Shown here one piece after another: positions 37,601 to 49,600 of a DNA stretch of 64,000 nucleotides; position 1 is the first letter of the stretch; every line of letters starts with the position of its first letter. The notes under the pieces are model-generated. The model searched no databases. It was not told the origin of the DNA and worked only from the letters and a program-made list of their open reading frames with translations. The stretch spans positions 4,041,902-4,105,901 of the forward strand of contig ML662465.1 in assembly GCA_007570785.1 (NCBI GenBank), given 5' to 3'. The translations under genes were made by a program, and so were the position numbers. The stretch comes from Antilocapra americana (lineage: Eukaryota > Chordata > Mammalia > Artiodactyla > Antilocapridae).

Positions 37601-40600
37601 AAGAGCCCTGGGCTACCCATTTCCCAACCACACTATCCCAACACTAATCAGATGACCGTTATGGTCATTTCCAGCTGAAAAACCAATCTCTGATAGGAAT
37701 GTGAATGGTTTTCTGCTTAAAAACCTTAAAAAACTTTTTTGGATATTTAGCTTGGCATTTTCAGATTTTTAACTGAAGCAAAATCTTTATGATTACAGCC
37801 GATGTAAGAGCCGGTTTAAGAATGAGTAGTCCAGCAGGTTTTTTAATTTGAGCAGTTCATTGCATTTATTTGCCATGATAATCAGAGGGCATGGTCTGTG
37901 TCTTATATCCTATGTCCCTAGTGTATGGGACAGAGTGTGCTCTTGATTAACCAGTAATTATAGTAATAGCAACAACAGTAATAATAGCAGCTTGCATCTA
38001 TTAAGTGTTTACCATGTGGGGGGTTGCTTGACCTTGATATACCTCCTTTAGTCAACAGAGAGCCCTAGCACCCTCGCACTGTTAGCCCTAATTTCCAGGC
38101 ATGAGGAAATGAACACAGAGGTTAAGTCACACAACTGATACCTTTGAGACCGGAACCTAAACCTAAATAGGTATCTCTTACCTGTGCAGTGTACCTGGAG
38201 GAGAAACCAATGACTGATGATCTGACCCAGGTAATTAAGAATGGGTGTCAACTATAATGGAAAAAAATAAAAGCTCATTGTCTTCTGCCTTCCAGAAAAA
38301 ACTCCCTCTGACAGCTCTTGCTCAGAATATGCAGGAAGCATCAACTCAGCTAGAAGACTCTCTCCTGGGGTAAGAATCCATTGCTGTCAGAAAGAGAGCT
38401 GAGCACCCTGTGGGTTGGTGGAAGTGGGTGGCTGGGGGGCGGCCTCCTGTGTGGCTAGAGGGACCGTGGGCATGATGGCCCGGCCCATCTGCCGGGGGAA
38501 CAGCTCAGGCCCCAGGGGAGGCCCTTGGGGTGCTAGAGATTCTTTCTTTTAATAGAAGCAGGGGTCGATGCTGCAGAGGGCCCATAACGAAGTAATTGAT
38601 AGGCCAGTGTTTATTCTGCTGAGCCTGGATATAAAGAACTCAGTCCCTTCCCTGGTTCACGTGTTGACTCAGATTTATAGGCCCTGACCAGTCCCTTCCC
38701 ATCCTTAAGTGTCACTTCTTTAAAGATGATCACTGTAATGTCAGTGGAGGTCATCTCGAAATAGGGCCTTTGCTGAATTAATGTGGATCTTTTTTACAAT
38801 TACTATGTATTCAGTTCAGTTCAGTTCAGTCGCTCAGTCGTGTCCAACTCTTTGCGACCCCATGAACCGCAGCACGCCAGGCCTCCTTGTCCATCACCAA
38901 CTCCCAGAGTCCACCCAAACCCATGTCCATTGAGTCGGTGATGCCATCCAGCGTCATGTATTATGTAGTTTTAAAATCTAATAGTAAAGCTGTTTTCATT
39001 GTAAAAGGGAAGGCTGACCTTTCCTTCCACCTGCTTCTCTACGAGGTTAGTGTCCTTGGATCCTGTCAGCTCTCTCTCCTGCTATAAGATGGGCCCTCCT
39101 TTCCCAGCTGGATATGACCTTTGGACTTTTCAGCCCATTTCCAGGGTCTGCCATGCTCTGCACCCTATAGTTCTCTGTTGTTCTTTGAAGGGCACTGCGT
39201 AGGCTGTGAAGACAGAAAACAGATATAGTATAATGAACTTTATTATTATTTTCTAGTGGACAGAAGACAATATAGTATAATGAACTTGATGTCTGTTTTA
39301 AATGATTTTCAGAGTGCCTTTGAGAATACTTGGTTTTCCCCTGATCCAAGGACCTTTCCTGTCAGTGAGTTGTCACCTCACTGTTTACACACATCCCACC
39401 CATGCACACACACAGTGTACCTGAGATAGTCTCGTTCATTTTAAAGAACACGCCTGTGGACTCACGCCCTAATAAATTTAGAGCATTTTTAAGGCTCTGT
39501 CGTGTAGCGCCCTAAGGTGTTCCCATCATGGGGAGAGCGGAGCTGGCTCAGTGTGGGCTTTGGGGGCCAGATTTAATGGAGGTACACGTGTTGTGGGGGC
39601 ATCTTGTTTTTTAAAGGAAGATGCTGGAGACTTGTGGAGATGCTGAGAATCAGCTGGCTCTGGAACTCTCTCAGCACGAAGTCTTTGTCGAGAAGGAGAT
39701 TGTGGACCCTCTGTACGGCATCGCAGAGGTGGGGGCTTTGGTGAGGGTTGGGCGGGGAAGGCTCGTTTGTATCTGAACTTTTACCAGTCGGTGCTTCTGA
39801 CATTTACTCTTCCTTTTGGAAATAAGGGGAGTAAGCGGAGGGCACAAAATCCTTTGCCTAAAGAGAAAAAGCATTTGTAAATAAAGATTACACTTTCAGC
39901 TGTTCAACTGAAAACCCTGGAGCGCATCCCACGGGGTGTGTTGGTTTGTTCTTTCCAGGTCGAGATTCCCAACATCCAGAAGCAGAGGAAGCAGCTCGCC
40001 AAACTGGTGTTAGACTGGGACTCGGTCAGAGCCAGGTAAGATGAAGCCGAAAAATAACCCACAGCGCGGTCTTCCATGACATCCCCAGCAGCCACCCCCC
40101 TCCTCAACACAGATGAAGACCACTGGGTGGACACAGCAGAAGTCGCCGCAGACTCGCACCCCTGACTCACAGGCCGAGTCACAACCCAGTTACACCTGCG
40201 TTCCGCCCTCATTCTCCCAGCGGGATGGTGTTAGAACACCCTGCTGTTAATCAACCAATGGTGGAAGGAGATAGGGAAAACAAAACACAACTAAGTGTAT
40301 TCAGGAAAGAAGAGACAGTTCTGAAAAAGACGAAGAGCGTTGCTCTTAGAGTAGTGGCGTGTAGGAATAAATAGATCTGTGATCTTAGCAGCCGCGAAGG
40401 GTCCCACTGTGCCAAGATACACTCGTGTGGTTTTGATTATTTTTCACAATCGAGGGATTCTGTGCTCCACTCAGTCCGAGAACAGGCATGCTTGCTCATT
40501 GTGCATGCTTGGGGAGAACAGACAGGACTCACAAAAGGGAGGGAATCGTCCTTCCTCCCCAGAGCGTAGTTGGTTCCATGTTTTAATCGTCACGTTCTAC

Positions 40601-43600
40601 CGATCCTCTCTTCCCCTCCGACCTTCTTCTCATCTGCACTTTCCTGCGGTCTCTTTTCCACAAGATGAAAGCACTGCGGAAAGGGGAACTCAGTCTCCTT
40701 CCAGATAAAGGGAAAGCGCCTGACTGTAAATTTTAAAGACATGTAAGAAACTGCTTATGTTCTGTCAGCAACCAAAAACAGGAAGAACTGTATCTGAAGC
40801 TGTGTCTGCAAATAGATTAAAAAGCACTTTTTATCTTTAATTCATCACTGCACACCTTGTAATCTATTGAATACTCAAATATTTTACTGTATCAGAGAAA
40901 ACATCATGTGATGCATTCAGAAAAGCTAGGAAAATAATTCAAAATAACAATATAGTTAACTCAAAAATAGAAAGAAAGAAATGCTGTGCTCAACACGGAG
41001 GAACTAAGTAAAACCGAGTAACCATCCCAGAGAGCTGATGTCAAACGACCTGTCTGGAGCGCTCCAGCCTCAGCCCCATCCGTGAGGGCGTTTGTATCCG
41101 TGACTCATATGAGAAGCATGGGGATAAGGGAGATGGCCTCCATGGCCCGATCCTTTCTTATACCTTATACAGGAGTTGACAAGCTTTTTCTGTAAAGGGC
41201 CAGATGGTAAATATTTTTGGCTTTGCCACCCAGATGCTCCCTGTTCCAGCTACTCAGCTCTACTGTTGTAGCATAAAAGTAGCCCTGGGCAATGTGTCCA
41301 TGCAGGAGCAAGGCTGTGTTTGAATAAAACTTTATTTACAAAACAGGTGGCTTTGCTGAGCCCTGCTGTGTTAATAGTCGGCATTGCGCTCTTGTGCAAT
41401 AGATGTGGTTTCTTCTGTTTGGCAAATAAATGCGGACACAGCCACCATTTACTGACTTTCTGTGTGTCAGATGCTTTTACCACAGACCGAGAGAGTCTGT
41501 CACAGGGCTGCATTTCCTTGTCTCTAAGATGCCATCGGGTGTCAGATGCACCACTGATTTAATACCTGACTTTAAGAGGGAAATGAAATAGAAACACCAC
41601 TGTATTAAGTGTACAAATCAGTTGGTAAGACACATCCTGATGTAACAAATGTTGAGATGATAAAAGGGACATCTAGAAGTTAACACGTGATGAAAATGGT
41701 AATTGCCAGCACCTACCGGCGCTTGCCGCTTGCCAGGTGCCCATATGTGGTATGTCAGTTCTTTGATTCTCCCACCAGTCCCTGTCAGTTTGCCTATTCA
41801 TGTTTTCAACACGTGAAGTAGGTCCTTACTGTGAATCAGACTCTATCAGATACTAAATGCAGAGACCCTTAAGTGAGGGTTATGGGGGGACGGGTTCGGA
41901 GGTTATGTGACATCCCCCACTTTGAGAGGAGACTTGGATTGCAGAGACAGGAGGCAGCTGCGCATGGCGTGTCTGTGACTCGCTTTGGCCCTTAGACGTA
42001 ATAAATGGCAGAGCTAGGGTTCTGAACGCAAAGTCCGTCATCTTCTTGCCACCCGTGTGTGTGTGATTAGAATTTTGTGGCCAGAACCAGGATTGGGGAG
42101 TGCAGGCTGCCCAGTGGTAGATTTTTGCTGAAGAAAAGGAAGGTTGTGTTTATGGTTAATTAAACAAAGCTATGAATCACTCTTGCTGGAGTTGGTTGAG
42201 CAATACTATAGATGCCTAGAAAGAAAGAAAGAAAGTGAAGTTGCTCTGTCGTGTCCGACTCTTTGCGACCCCATGGACTGTAGCCTACCAGGCTTCTCCA
42301 CCCATGGGATTTTCCAGGCAGGAATACTGGAGTGGGGTGCCACCTGCCCGGATTTACATCTGCAACACATATGTCCCATAGGAGATTTCAACATTGATTC
42401 TTCGTCCTGCGTTCGTGGCCCTGTGCATCTAATGATCAGAGAAACTGGAATAGATGAATATTTCCTCGTTAGTTTTACTTATTCCTGCTGTTTTTCCCTG
42501 GAGGAAAATGGTAACAGCTAACATTAAGTGGGACTCCATCATGTGCACGCGCACATACATACCTATTTGTCCTCTCCTTGGCTGCTTAGGACAGTTCTGG
42601 CGGGCAGACGGTATTTGTTTTCTTAGTTTTGCAGATAAGACAACCTGAGGCACAGAGAGGTTAGGCCATTGTCCACGGTCACAGCGAATGAAGGCCGAGC
42701 TGAGCTTTAGACTTGAGCCTATCAGACTTCAAAGTCAGTGCTTTTCCCATCGCCAGCTTTGCTTCAGCAGGTTCACTGAAGCCTTGTTGTGGAGGCGTGC
42801 ACCACGTCAGGAACATGAAAGGGTGGGGCAGAGCATTCTGAGGGCAATGCAGTCATCTGGGAAGCTTGATAAGTTGCTAACACGGGTTTTCATCTGCATC
42901 CATATAAGATCCATGTTTAAAGTGCTAGAACTTTCCACAATAGCAGGTATGTCCATATTTAAAAAGAAGTCAAAACACACTTGAAAACCGGAGAGAAATT
43001 GTTTTAGAGTGTTATGCCCCATGTACCGCCCCCCTGCCACCACTATTGATGTAGTATAATTTGGGGGAAGGGAGTCCTTTTGACTTCCTGTGCAAGGAAT
43101 GTCAACATTCCACATTATGTTTCAGATTTGCTGTAGCTGTTGTCTCTGGAATATTAATCCTTGCAGGTGATTTTAATTCTTAAAGTGCTTTCACAGCTAT
43201 CGATAACTAGCTCCATGACTGAAGTTCTGGCTTTCACTTGCTAAAAGTAGTCACAGGTCAGGACAGTTGTTGGCGGTGTTATAAGAGGTCCTAAAGAGCA
43301 GCAACTTCCCCCCAGTGGCGCAGGGAACATTCTAGATCAAAGCAAGAGAACAAGGGGGTATTTCATGGTGACGATCCCAAGATGGGAATGCTAGAGGACT
43401 GATTTCCAGCAGTGGGGCTTGCGTGAGAGGAGATGTGTCAGTTCTGCTCGGAGCAGACAGCTCCTCCCAGCACTGCCAGAGTCCTGTCACGGCGGGAAGC
43501 CTGTGGCACTTCACCGGTTTCCTTTCTTAGAGGATAAACTCCAGAGAAGCTGACATCCTAGGTACTGACACCTGTCCCAGGTAGAACCAGTTTGGGGAAA

Positions 43601-46600
43601 GGAATCTGTCTCTGTTAGATCCTTGACTCCATAAGATTGCCTATATGCAGTGGATTCTCAGATAATACCTACCTCTGTGCTTCTGCAGGTGGAACCAGGC
43701 TCACAAATCGTCAGGAACCAACTTTCAGGGGCTCCCATCAAAAATAGATACCCTAAAGGAAGAGATGGATGAAGCTGGAAATAAAGTAGAACAGTGCAAG
43801 GTAGGGAAATTCCCTAATGAATGTGTACTTAAATCAGTCTTTTGGTTTTTGCAAGTGATGGTTGAAAGGTCAAATGCTGCAAATTATTTAATGTCTTGCA
43901 TAATTCCTATTAGAATTCCCTAAATGATATTCAAGGTGGTTTCTATTTTCTTCTTCCTTCTTTCTTTGTTTTCCAAGACTCTATGTTGTTTTATAATCAG
44001 ATTCAAACATTATTTTTTTAAATTCAAGTAGGATATTTTTTTAAAAACTTGACTAAAATGTCTAAGCTTATTTAAAACAAAGATTTTAATAGGTATGCCT
44101 GTGGCTGATTCATGTTGATGTATGGCAGAAACTAATACAACATTGTAAAGCAATTATCCTCCAACTAAAAATAAAATAAAGAATGGGGGGAGAGAAAGGG
44201 AGAAAACTACAGAAAAACATATCATAAAAGTTATAGAAATTAAAATAATGCGCAGTAAGCACAAAAATAGAATAGTATAGGTTTTCTAGAATGAATGCTA
44301 TTACATTTAAGAGTTGAATATATAGTAATGGGGTCATAATATGTCCATAGGAAAGGGAAGGATTATTTTTAAGATGTTGCTAAGACAATTGGTTTCTAAC
44401 ATGGGAGAAATATAAATTTGTATCTCATAAATTAAATTCCAGACTAGGTGGTTAAGTGAACTTAATGTCTATGCATTTATCTACGAAAATAGATGTTTAT
44501 TCCAAATGTTATTTGAGGTGGTAAAGAAACAAGTCTTTGATGAGTCTTAGAATCATGGCCTGAGACTTTTCTTCCTCTTATTATAGTCACCATTTTCCAA
44601 AACTGGTCTCTTCATTTCTAGGCAGCCTTAGGACTGGATGTTTTGGTTTATTCAGGCTATGCCATAATTCACTTTTTTCCAAGATAGGAAACCTTGGACA
44701 ATTTGCAGTAAAACGACTTGTCAAAAATAATATAGTGGTTAAGAATTAATACTGAAGTCATGCCATAGCCTTTGCATTTGAAAAGATGGTAACCACACAG
44801 AGGCTTCTGATAAAGGTCTCACATTGGCCTCTTCTTGTTCAGAGAGCTGTAGTTTTGCCATTGTCATTCACAGCTGGTCTAACCTAGCTCTCGGCTGCTG
44901 GCTGCTTATTGGATACAAATGTGGCTAGCAGTTTGGGGTCTGAACTGGGGCATTATGGGCTGATGTTTCTTCTCTGGTCTTCCACACCATGGCTTGTTAG
45001 AAAGTCAAATCATGAAAACTTATAAAAAATATTTTCTGTCTGCCCCTCTCTTTATGTTAACTTCTAGGTAGTTTCCTAAGATCTAAATTCTGTTTCACTG
45101 ACTCTCTCATTTGCTATGTATGATCTGATGTTTAATTAACATCAAGTTTTGAATTTCACTGACTATGCTTTTCATTTTAAAGTTCTAATTCTTCAAGTCT
45201 GCCTTTTTTCAATAGTGTATTATCCTTTTTTAGTATTTATTTCTTCTTTAATGTTTTCAGTCATTTATGTATACTTATTTTAAGTCTTTGTTCATTTTGT
45301 TTTCTTAAATTTTCTGAGAGAGTTTCCTTTATGGTGCACTGTTGCTCCTTTATGGTGGATTGTGCTGCAGTTTTGTATCATGAGCTTATTTCAAGAGGGA
45401 CTTTATCTGTGGGCCTTCTTGGAAGTAGGAATCAGTCTCCCAGAGAGTATTACCAGTCCAGGGCAATTTTAAACTAAACTTTCTCATTTTAAGGATTACT
45501 AGACCACATATATAATCAACTCAAACTTCACACCCTCATGAAAGTAGACCTGTGTTTGAGAACTCTCATGGAAATGTTTTACTTTCCCAGATCCAGAACC
45601 CAATCCAAAACAGAAAGTAGAACACTACAAAATATATATATATATGAAATAATAATACATATGTATATGAAAATTTGAAATATGGATATATCCAATTGCC
45701 CAGTTTAATCAGTTTTAAACAAATTATTTAATTTTTATGTAAGTAATTCATTTTATTGTTGTTGTTCAGTCACTAAGTTGTGTCCAACTCTTTGCGGCCC
45801 CATGGACTGCAGCACGCCAGGCTTCCCTGTCTTTCCCTATCTCCTGGAGTTTGCTCAAACTCATATCCCTTGAGTCGATGCCATCTAACCATCTCATCCT
45901 CTGTCACCCACTTCTGTCTTTTCTTCCAGTGAGTTGGTTCTTCCCATCAGATGGCCAAAGTATTGGAGCTTCAGCATCAGTCCTTTCAATGAATATTCAG
46001 GGTTGATTTCCTTTAGGATTGACTGATTTGATCTCCTTGCAGTCCAAGGGACTCTCAAGAGTCTTCTCCAGCACCACAGTTCAAAAGCATCAATTCTTTG
46101 GTGCTCATTCTTCTTTATATAGTCCAGCTCGCACATCTGTACATGACTACTGGAAAAACTATAGCTTTGACTATAGAGACCTTTGTTGGCAAAGTGATGT
46201 CTCTGTTTTTTAATATACTGCCTGGGTTTGTCATAGCTTTTCTTCCAAGAATTCCATGAGTTCTTTTAATTTCATGGCTTTAGTCCATCTGCAGTGATTT
46301 TGGAGTCCAAGAAAATAAAATCTCACTGTTTCCACTTTTTCCCCATCTGTTTGCTGTGAAATGATGGGATCAGATGCCGTGATCTTGGTTTTTTAAATAT
46401 CGAGTTTTAAGCTAGCTTTTTCACTCTCTTTCGCCCTCATCAAGAGACTCTTTAGTGCCTCTTCACTTTCTGCCATTAGAGTGGTATCATCTGCATATCT
46501 GAAGTTATTGATATTTCTCCCAGCAATCTTGATTCCAGCTTGTGAGTCATCCAGCCCAGCATTTCACATGATGTACTCTGCATATAAGTTAAATAAACAG

Positions 46601-49600
46601 GTGGATGATATATAGCCTTGATGAATTCCTTTCCCAATTTTGACCCAGTCCATTATACATTAGTTCAAATATCAAAAGTATAAAACAGTATGAAGTCTTT
46701 CTTCTGCCCTAGTCCTTCTGCTCCTAATTTCCACTGCTCCCAACAGGTAACCCCTGTTACTAAGCAAACCCTGTTGCTTTTTTTCCTAGAGGTATTTTTA
46801 TAGAAACATGGTGGTAAAAATCTTTCCTCTCCCTCTTTTACACTGATAGTAACATCCTAAATCAGAAGTAGTGCTCTGTGTCTCGTGTCTTAACAAAGCA
46901 TTTCGACAATAAACCTTGAAGATCTTTCCATGTCAGTCCATAATAAGCTTGCTTATTCTCTTCATCATCCCTGTGTATAAGTATACCAGTCAGTTGATGG
47001 ACATTTAGTCTGTGGCTGTTTTATCACATTTTGCTCTAGGAGTTCATGGAGATCAATTCTCAGATGCTATTTGCTTTCACTTCTGTTTTCTGTAATGACG
47101 CATCTCCTCTTCCACTTACCCAGGATCAACTTGCAGCGGACATGTACAACTTTATGGCCAAAGAAGGGGAGTACGGCAAATTCTTTGTGACGGTAAGCAC
47201 TTTGCCCTGGCGAGACATGAAAGCACTGTAAAAGTTGAGTCATTTTAGCTTTTTTTGCAAAAGATGTCATTTTTGGTTTTGCTCAGCCATTGTGTGTATG
47301 TCCATCCAATGCTAACGTTACTTTTGTTTTTGAATGTGGGTCTGTTCTCAGTTATTAGAAGCTCAAGCAGATTACCATAGAAAAGCATTAGCAGTCTTAG
47401 AAAAGGCCCTTCCTGAGTTGCGAGCCCATCAAGGTAACGTAACCTGCGTGCTGGCCTGACGCCTCCTTCTCGCCTCTGCCACTTCCGCCTCTGTTCTTCA
47501 CCCAGCTCCTCTGCATGCGTTTCCTCTGGACAAAGCTGCTCTGCCTAGGCGGGCACTGTTCCCCAGCACACTTTCATCTTCCCTTGCTGCATTCTCTATA
47601 ATTTCTTCCAAGCCCAAATTAACATACTAATGGAGCATTCGCAGTTCTTCTGAAACCTTCAGTTGAAGAGAAAGCTGCACCCTCTAGGGGAGCACCTGTT
47701 TTCCTATCTTCTAAATAGGCTCAAAACCTTCTAGCCTCTGATTACCTTCTCCCAAATCAGTTGTTTGTTCCATAGGGCGTTATTCTGGCTCTGGGATTCC
47801 AGAAGCATACATTCTAGGAAAAAAGTTGGGGGCTTCCCAAAAGAAATTTTAGAAGCCAGTACCTGATACCGCAGCGTTAGGCACGTAATCAGTGTGACTG
47901 GGTCGTGAGAACATGACCACCTCGTTCAGGTCTTGGTCTCATCAGCACTCACTCTGCCCACTGTGTTCAGGCACATTGCTGATCCTACCCTTGAGTTACG
48001 AGCAGTCCAAACTTTCCCTTGATGTTTAGTTTTGGTTCTAATCCTCTCTGATTTGCTATCAGAGCATCTCCCAGCAGAGATCAGTGAATGATCAGACACT
48101 GCTGTCCCTTGTAGATGTGTTACATGCTTTGCCTTATGGTATGGTCCTGACATTTGGAACTTAAATGCCCCTGGCAGAAACATTGGTCTTGAGCTGAAAG
48201 AGGATTAAGGCAGGCGCTGAGTGTGACGACTCCATGATTGTAAAACATACACATGTGTGCATGGGTGTGGCTGTGCACACACTGGCCCCTCAGGAATACC
48301 ACTCCTCTCTCCTAAATATTAATAGTAGGCAATCCCAACAGATGGTCTTTGTGCCTGAGAGTTGTTAGATTTCAGAATTAGAAAATTCTGTGTCTTGCCT
48401 AACCGTTTAGCCCATCTCCCATCTGATCCCATTTCCTAATTCGTGGGTAATGGGGTTGAGTCACAGTGTAGAGGAACGAAGCAGCCGGCAAACACTCAGC
48501 CTTGCAAGGGGCCAACTCTTGCTGGCCAAGGTCAGAGCGCCAAGAGCCTCTAGTTGCGGAATCCTTCCTATGTGCAGTACTCTGCACGGACAAAATAGTA
48601 AACCTCGCCATCTTAGCCTTTGAATGGCTGCAAGCCTAGTCTGGAAGGGTTGGCTGAAGGACACAAAAAAGAAATTTCTTTAGCAGCTCCCCTCCCCTCT
48701 TTTGAAAAGCTCCCATTCTATTTTTACCCAAGGCTATTTTCCCTGGAGAAGCATGTCAGAAAGTCATGGGGAACGGGCAGGGGCAGGCAGGCGTTTTAGG
48801 AGGGACAAGGGAAGCCGGCATGTGGCATGTGGCAGGAGCAGCCGTCAAAAGAAATGAGATTCCTTCTGTCTCTCTGAGGCCGCTGCCTTCACCCAAGCCT
48901 TGCAACTCAACCCCTTCCACCTCTGCCTCGTATCTTAGTTCTGTCTTCCTCTTCCTCCTTCTCTATTTCTAGAAAGACTCAGAGTATCCTTATGGTCGGA
49001 AAAAAGCTCAGCCTCCCACCCAGAGCCCTGCTTGTCCACTCTGGTCATCTGAGCTTTGTTCGGTGCCTGCTTGTCCTCAGCATGGTGCCTCCTTTCATCA
49101 CATTCTCCTTTGTTTTCCTGGGAGGCTCTTCAAATGACTCATTTCTATCGCCCACCTCAATTTTCTAACCACCTTCCCACCCAGGTGCTTTGGGGTCTGA
49201 TTTCCACTCCCAGTCACTTTGCTATTAAAACCAAAACTGGAAAACAAAAAGCACTGCAAGTCCCACTGGGCCAGTGATTCTAGATTGTCAGATCCTGGCA
49301 TGTGACGTGGCTTGAATGGGCTCTTCCTTGCCAGTTTCCCCCACTCATTTTTCCACCATTGTTGGGGCTGTGTTTTCTCCACACCAGAAATTGAGCCTTT
49401 TCTGCGATCCAGTCCTTGCTCCTGTGTTCTTCTACCTCCCCCCTTCCCCACCTTTTCTGTCCAGGCCTCTATCTCACCTGCATCTTCATCCACACAGCCC
49501 CAGTGTCGGGCGATGACTGGCTGTCACCTTAAACTCAGCATAGCTCAAGGAGCAACCTGATGCTCCCCCACACCAGCTGACCTTTTCCTCCGCCTAGTCT

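Larger units (their letters stand above)
32907..38295 (+). other. ARHGAP17: ARHGAP17 intron 3
   Basis: The largest complete intron here (5.4 kb). It holds three Bov-tA/CHR copies, an antisense L1 end, a hAT relic, another CHR SINE and a MIR, listed separately. The remainder is unassigned and no exon is seen. Confidence 0.85.
40036..43688 (+). other. ARHGAP17: ARHGAP17 intron 6
   Basis: A 3.7-kb intron. It contains a hAT relic (41171-41384), a Bov-tA stub with a GAAA run (42219-42350) and a MIR (42505-42735). The rest is unassigned with no exon seen. Confidence 0.85.
43801..47123 (+). other. ARHGAP17: ARHGAP17 intron 7
   Basis: A 3.3-kb intron dominated by a BovB fragment. It also has an L1 3' stub at 44095-44185 and a likely old LINE trace at about 46690-47010 (cagttgatggacatttagtc). 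About 44200-45750 is A/T-rich and unassigned. Confidence 0.85.

Noticed and set aside
45100..45480. Possible LTR or LINE element in A/T-rich intron 7
   Set aside because: No diagnostic motif or terminal repeat could be seen, so it is left unassigned.
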